DNA of 10,795 nt from Smittium culicis (lineage: Eukaryota > Kickxellomycota > Harpellomycetes > Harpellales > Legeriomycetaceae): assembly GCA_001970855.1 (NCBI GenBank), contig LSSN01003941.1, forward strand, positions 1 to 10,795, read 5' to 3'. Shown one piece after another: positions 7,788-10,795 of this stretch. The notes beneath the pieces are model-generated. The model made no database searches, was not told where the DNA came from, and was given only the letters and a program-made list of their open reading frames with translations. Positions within the stretch are counted from its first letter, which is position 1, and each line of letters starts with the position of its first letter. The position numbers and the translations under genes were made by a program.

Positions 7788-7970
7788 GTGAGAATAACTC
7801 TTCTCAGAAACGAAAAAACACACAAATCAGTATCAATTATGGTTATGATATCAGGTGCTAAATCAAAAGTGGATATAATGATGTTTATGAGTGGAATACC
7901 ATATGGATTAGGTTGCAGGATTAATGATTTTGAATCCGAAATAGAAGATATAATTGAAATTATACTATAA
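7788..7970 (+). CDS. unassigned 60-codon open frame
   Basis: This frame opens with GTG, not ATG, directly after a stop; the first ATG is at 7839, leaving 43 codons to the TAA at 7968. The product has a Met-rich hydrophobic middle (VDIMMFMSGIPYGLGCRIND) and an acidic end (FESEIEDIIEI). I do not recognise it. Its codon mix is more protein-like than that of its neighbours, and it lies just downstream of the A21 run. It could be a fragment of a host gene or exon, part of another dead element, or chance. Confidence 0.3.
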   Translation: MRITLLRNEKTHKSVSIMVMISGAKSKVDIMMFMSGIPYGLGCRINDFESEIEDIIEIIL

Positions 7971-8200
7971 TAAATTGAATATTTAATCCATGCTTCTAAA
8001 TAGGTAGCAGGAGAAAAAAAAAGCTTTTAAAATCATGAAAAAATTAAAAAATTAAAAAAAAAAATTAAATGCAGAAAAAAAGTTTTTTTCCTCAAAAATT
8101 CTAAATGCAGCGATGAATATAGATTTATTAAATTCAGTATTATAGATTAATCAGTGTTTTGGATATTTCCCGATGATTTTTCAACAAGCTGAGCGAAAAA
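7971..8200. other. A-rich stretch without features
   Basis: A/T-rich sequence with long A-runs around 8030-8085. I see no gene, repeat or structured element. Confidence 0.6.
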
Positions 8201-8236
8201 GGCGGGGTCTAAGGCATAGCCGCGCTTAAGAACGCC
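8201..8236. other. isolated GC-rich hairpin
   Basis: This is the most G+C-dense patch outside the hAT. GGCG (8201-8204) pairs with CGCC (8233-8236), and TCTAAG (8208-8213) pairs with CTTAAGA (8225-8231) with one bulged A. GGTCTAAGGC (8206-8215) resembles the D-arm of eukaryotic tRNA-Leu and TTCGAAT (8240-8246) resembles a T-loop/B-box, but the spacing is too short and the acceptor and anticodon stems do not form. It may be a decayed tRNA-derived repeat, a terminus of another element or a chance structure. Confidence 0.4.
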
Positions 8237-9264
8237 AAATTCGAATATTTTACAATTAAAATTCTTAGAGTATTTTTAAAACAAAAATTAAAACCGAAAT
8301 ATCAACAATACTGAAAATCAAGTATGGGAAGGTTGTAATTTTTTGAAGGGTAGCGCCAAATATTTGCACATAATACACAGAGGAGAGTCATTGGAAAAAA
8401 AATTCACAGATTTAAAAGCAAAAAGTGTTAAATAAAATGTTACGAAAATTCAGCCCAATTTTCAAAAAAAATTTTTTATTTAAGAATAAAACATTCTAGT
8501 TTAAAATAAAAAATATATATAAAATTCTCAAATTCTAGAAAATCAAAAAAAAACCCCCCATTCATGTAAAATCAGGGAAAAAAAAGAGCGAACCTGATCA
8601 CAAAAATAATAAATCAGGTATTTCAAACTCAAAAAACATAGAATAATTATTTATAGTTTTCGATCCCATTGCTTATGTCGAAAAATTTAAAGGATTGTGC
8701 ATATAATTCTATAAAAGATTTTTACATATTTCTAAAACACGCAAAAAAATTTTACCCCGTGATCATGTAATTACAACTTAAATTCGATTCAAACTGTCTC
8801 AAAATAATTTAAAATTGATGCAAAATCAATTCTAATCGCTCCAAAAAATTTCAGTTTTTCGCAAACTCATTTCAAAATTTTTATATTGGGAATGTAACTC
8901 TTAAAAATCATTATTTTATTTAATCAAATGAAAATAATTAGTTTATAATTACATTTTAAACCTTATTAAATTTTTTAAAATATCATATGATAGCAATTTT
9001 CATTGATTGTATCGATCAACTAGAGCTTTGAAGAAGGGGATAGTTCAGGGAATTTTTTTTAAAATATTAATTTTCCTGTATAAGATACACTTAATTAATA
9101 AAAAAACTATAAAATATTAATAATATTTCACAAAACCCAATAATTTAAAATGATTTAATTTTATTAATTTAAAAATTTATAATTAATTTAAGATTCAGGT
9201 ATAGAAATAATTTATTCGAAAAATAACATTCAGAAATATAACTTTTATTACTATTAAAAAAATT
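8237..9264. other. AT-rich stretch without a supported gene
   Basis: No open frame, RNA gene or element could be supported. One forward frame (8659-8904) keeps a mixed composition for 81 codons with three stops, including KTRKKILPRDHV, but I cannot assign it. An A9C6 junction lies at 8545-8559. The last 200 bases should hold the left end of the Tc1/mariner-like element, yet A/T-rich sequence hides any terminal repeat. Confidence 0.5.
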
Positions 9265-10191
9265 GTATATAAAACCACAAGTCATCAAGACAAAAATATA
9301 ATTTTTGACAGTTATAATCGAGGAAAATCAGCAAAAGATATTTCTTAAGACCTCAAAATAAAAACCTAAGTTGTTTTTAAAATATTAAAATTTTATCAAA
9401 ATGAAGCAATAATTTATTCTATTTTAATAGGAGGACCAAATAAAAAAATTTTACAAAAGATACAGAAAGTTTTAAATTAAGCTATCTTGAAAAAGATTGT
9501 AATTTACGTTGGCCGAGTTGAAAGAAAAATTAAAAAAAGGTATTGGAATAGAATTGTCTAAATCTAATACCCAAAGACGTTACACATGTTTTTTTAATAA
9601 TATTTAAAGAATTAAAATCATACCAGAGAGAAAAAATATCAAGTAAAATATAAAAATCAAGGGAGAATGTGCATAAAAATTTGTGTATTAATATTTTTTT
9701 TTGATTAAGTAGTATTTTCAGTATCGTTTTACCACTGCACGAAAGAGCTAAAAGAGGAAAATCTTTAATAGCTAAACCGGCTGAATCGAATCAACAAGTA
9801 TTTAATTTTGTACAGTCAATAAAAATGGGTATAATTTTTTCAAGTCAAGAAAAATAGCAGAGAATTCTGATACATTCAAAGATTTATTTTTGATCTGAAT
9901 AAAATTGAGGTAACCCAGAAAATAATTATAATGGATAACGTATCTTTCCATAAAACTTTATCTATAACAGCATATATTCAAAAAACTTTTAATAGCTATA
10001 TTTACCTCATTACTCGCCATTTTTAAACCTTATCGAAAATTTAAAAATTGCTTCAGGTATGCAAAGCTTAAAATGATTTTTAACTATTTGAAAAAATAGA
10101 TCAAGGATTTGATAATGCCTCTAAGGAAGATTTTATTGAATATTTTAAGAATTTGACAGAGTATTTGATGATTTCGAAAGAAGAGAAATAA
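9265..10191 (+). pseudogene. Tc1/mariner-IS630-like transposase, broken
   Basis: About 308 codons can be followed with several frameshifts. The N-terminal helix-turn-helix reads SYNRGKSAKDIS then DLKIKT and VVFKILK (9307-9390). A second frame (9509-9646) reads LAELKEKLKKGIGIELSKS and later IIPERKN, the usual second HTH region. Catalytic residues of a DDE transposase are visible: Asp at 9703-9705, with the expected Glu after it turned into TAA, Asp in IIMDNVSFHK (9934-9936), and Glu in YSPFLNLIEN (10035-10037), reached after a frameshift. The last two lie about 33 codons apart, fitting the DD34E class once the indel is allowed for. The C-terminus (10090-10191) reads EKIDQGFDNASKEDF and ends at TAA 10189. 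Such enzymes cut at TA sites. Element ends were not found. Confidence 0.85.
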
Positions 10192-10627
10192 TCTAACAGC
10201 CATTTATATTTTTATTAATTATTTAAAATTATTAAACTCAAGATATTTTTATGTTGATAATCTATTTATACAATAATAACAAAAATTTTAGTATGAAATT
10301 AATTAAATAATAAAAATAAGAATTGAAAATCAATAAACTAGTATTGATTAATTGAAAAAATTATAATAAAATAATATATTATTAAATATAATAAAAAAAA
10401 TAAAAATTAAAATAAATGCATATATTATTGATGGCTAAATTTTTTATGTAATTTTTGAGCTTGAATTTGAATTTTTGTCGTTGTCTTCATCTTCGATTTC
10501 AAAAAAGTCAAAAGATATTTTATATTCTATTGAAAATAAAAGAGAATATAAATTCAAAAAAAATATAGAAAATGAAGGACAAAAAAAAAGAGTGAAAGAG
10601 GAAGAACAGTAATACAAAAAGATATAG
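10192..10627. other. AT-rich stretch before the microsatellite
   Basis: Extremely A/T-rich up to about 10436. From 10437 to 10610 the plus strand is open without an ATG and encodes a Ser- then Lys/Glu-rich peptide. The minus strand over the same place is open as well, ending near 10456 after an acidic FEIEDEDNDKNSNSSS tail and running back through the triplet repeat out of the window. Both are low in complexity and I do not annotate a gene. Confidence 0.4.

Positions 10628-10795
<168 letters not shown>

Noticed and set aside
7617..7823. 68-codon minus-strand frame rich in Phe
   Set aside because: It includes poly-Phe from the A21 run read in reverse and ends in homopolymers; no motif.
8201..8246. 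A functional tRNA-Leu gene
   Set aside because: The acceptor and anticodon stems cannot be formed, and the distance between the D-arm-like and T-arm-like words is about 14 bases too short.
8659..8904. Forward frame of 81 codons with three stops and mixed composition, possibly from a retroelement
   Set aside because: No conserved block could be fixed and one comparable frame is expected by chance in several kilobases of sequence.

Overview
The window is very AT-rich eukaryotic DNA with no intact host gene that I can recognise. It is a graveyard of broken transposable elements set in low-complexity A/T sequence. Three families can be read through their stop codons and frameshifts: an L1-type non-LTR retrotransposon (LINE), a hAT transposon of the Buster/ZBED5-like group, and a Tc1/mariner-IS630 type element. 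The host cannot be named from this sequence. The base composition, the long AAT microsatellite and the mix of families would suit a microsporidian or another AT-rich fungus, protist or small invertebrate. This is a guess.

Layout. Bases 1-1089 hold no supported gene. Two clean hairpins follow at 1130-1150 and 1293-1325. LINE remnants start with an ORF1 fragment carrying a zinc knuckle (1799-2200). An unassigned 68-codon ORF (2550-2756) lies between it and the start of an AP-type endonuclease (2849-3224). A 2347-bp hAT element occupies 3225-5571, with degenerate terminal inverted repeats, nnnTAnnn-type flanking octamers and a broken transposase (3549-5305). Directly at its right end LINE sequence resumes, now at the YADD motif of the reverse transcriptase, and runs through the thumb, a zf-RVT-like segment and a C-terminal tail to 7272.

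From 7273 to 9264 there is mostly unassigned A/T-rich sequence, with a run of 21 A, an unassigned 60-codon open frame (7788-7970) and an isolated GC-rich hairpin (8201-8236). A Tc1/mariner-like transposase fossil lies at 9265-10191. The window ends inside an AAT triplet repeat (10628-10795).

The main result is the relation of hAT to LINE. The LINE parts that touch the two ends of the hAT are not neighbours in a normal LINE: the endonuclease is on the left and the reverse-transcriptase catalytic motif on the right. Roughly 1.5-1.7 kb of LINE is missing exactly at the hAT borders. The hAT is also much less decayed and visibly richer in G+C than its surroundings, so it is the younger insertion. 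None of the elements looks able to make a full-length protein from this copy.
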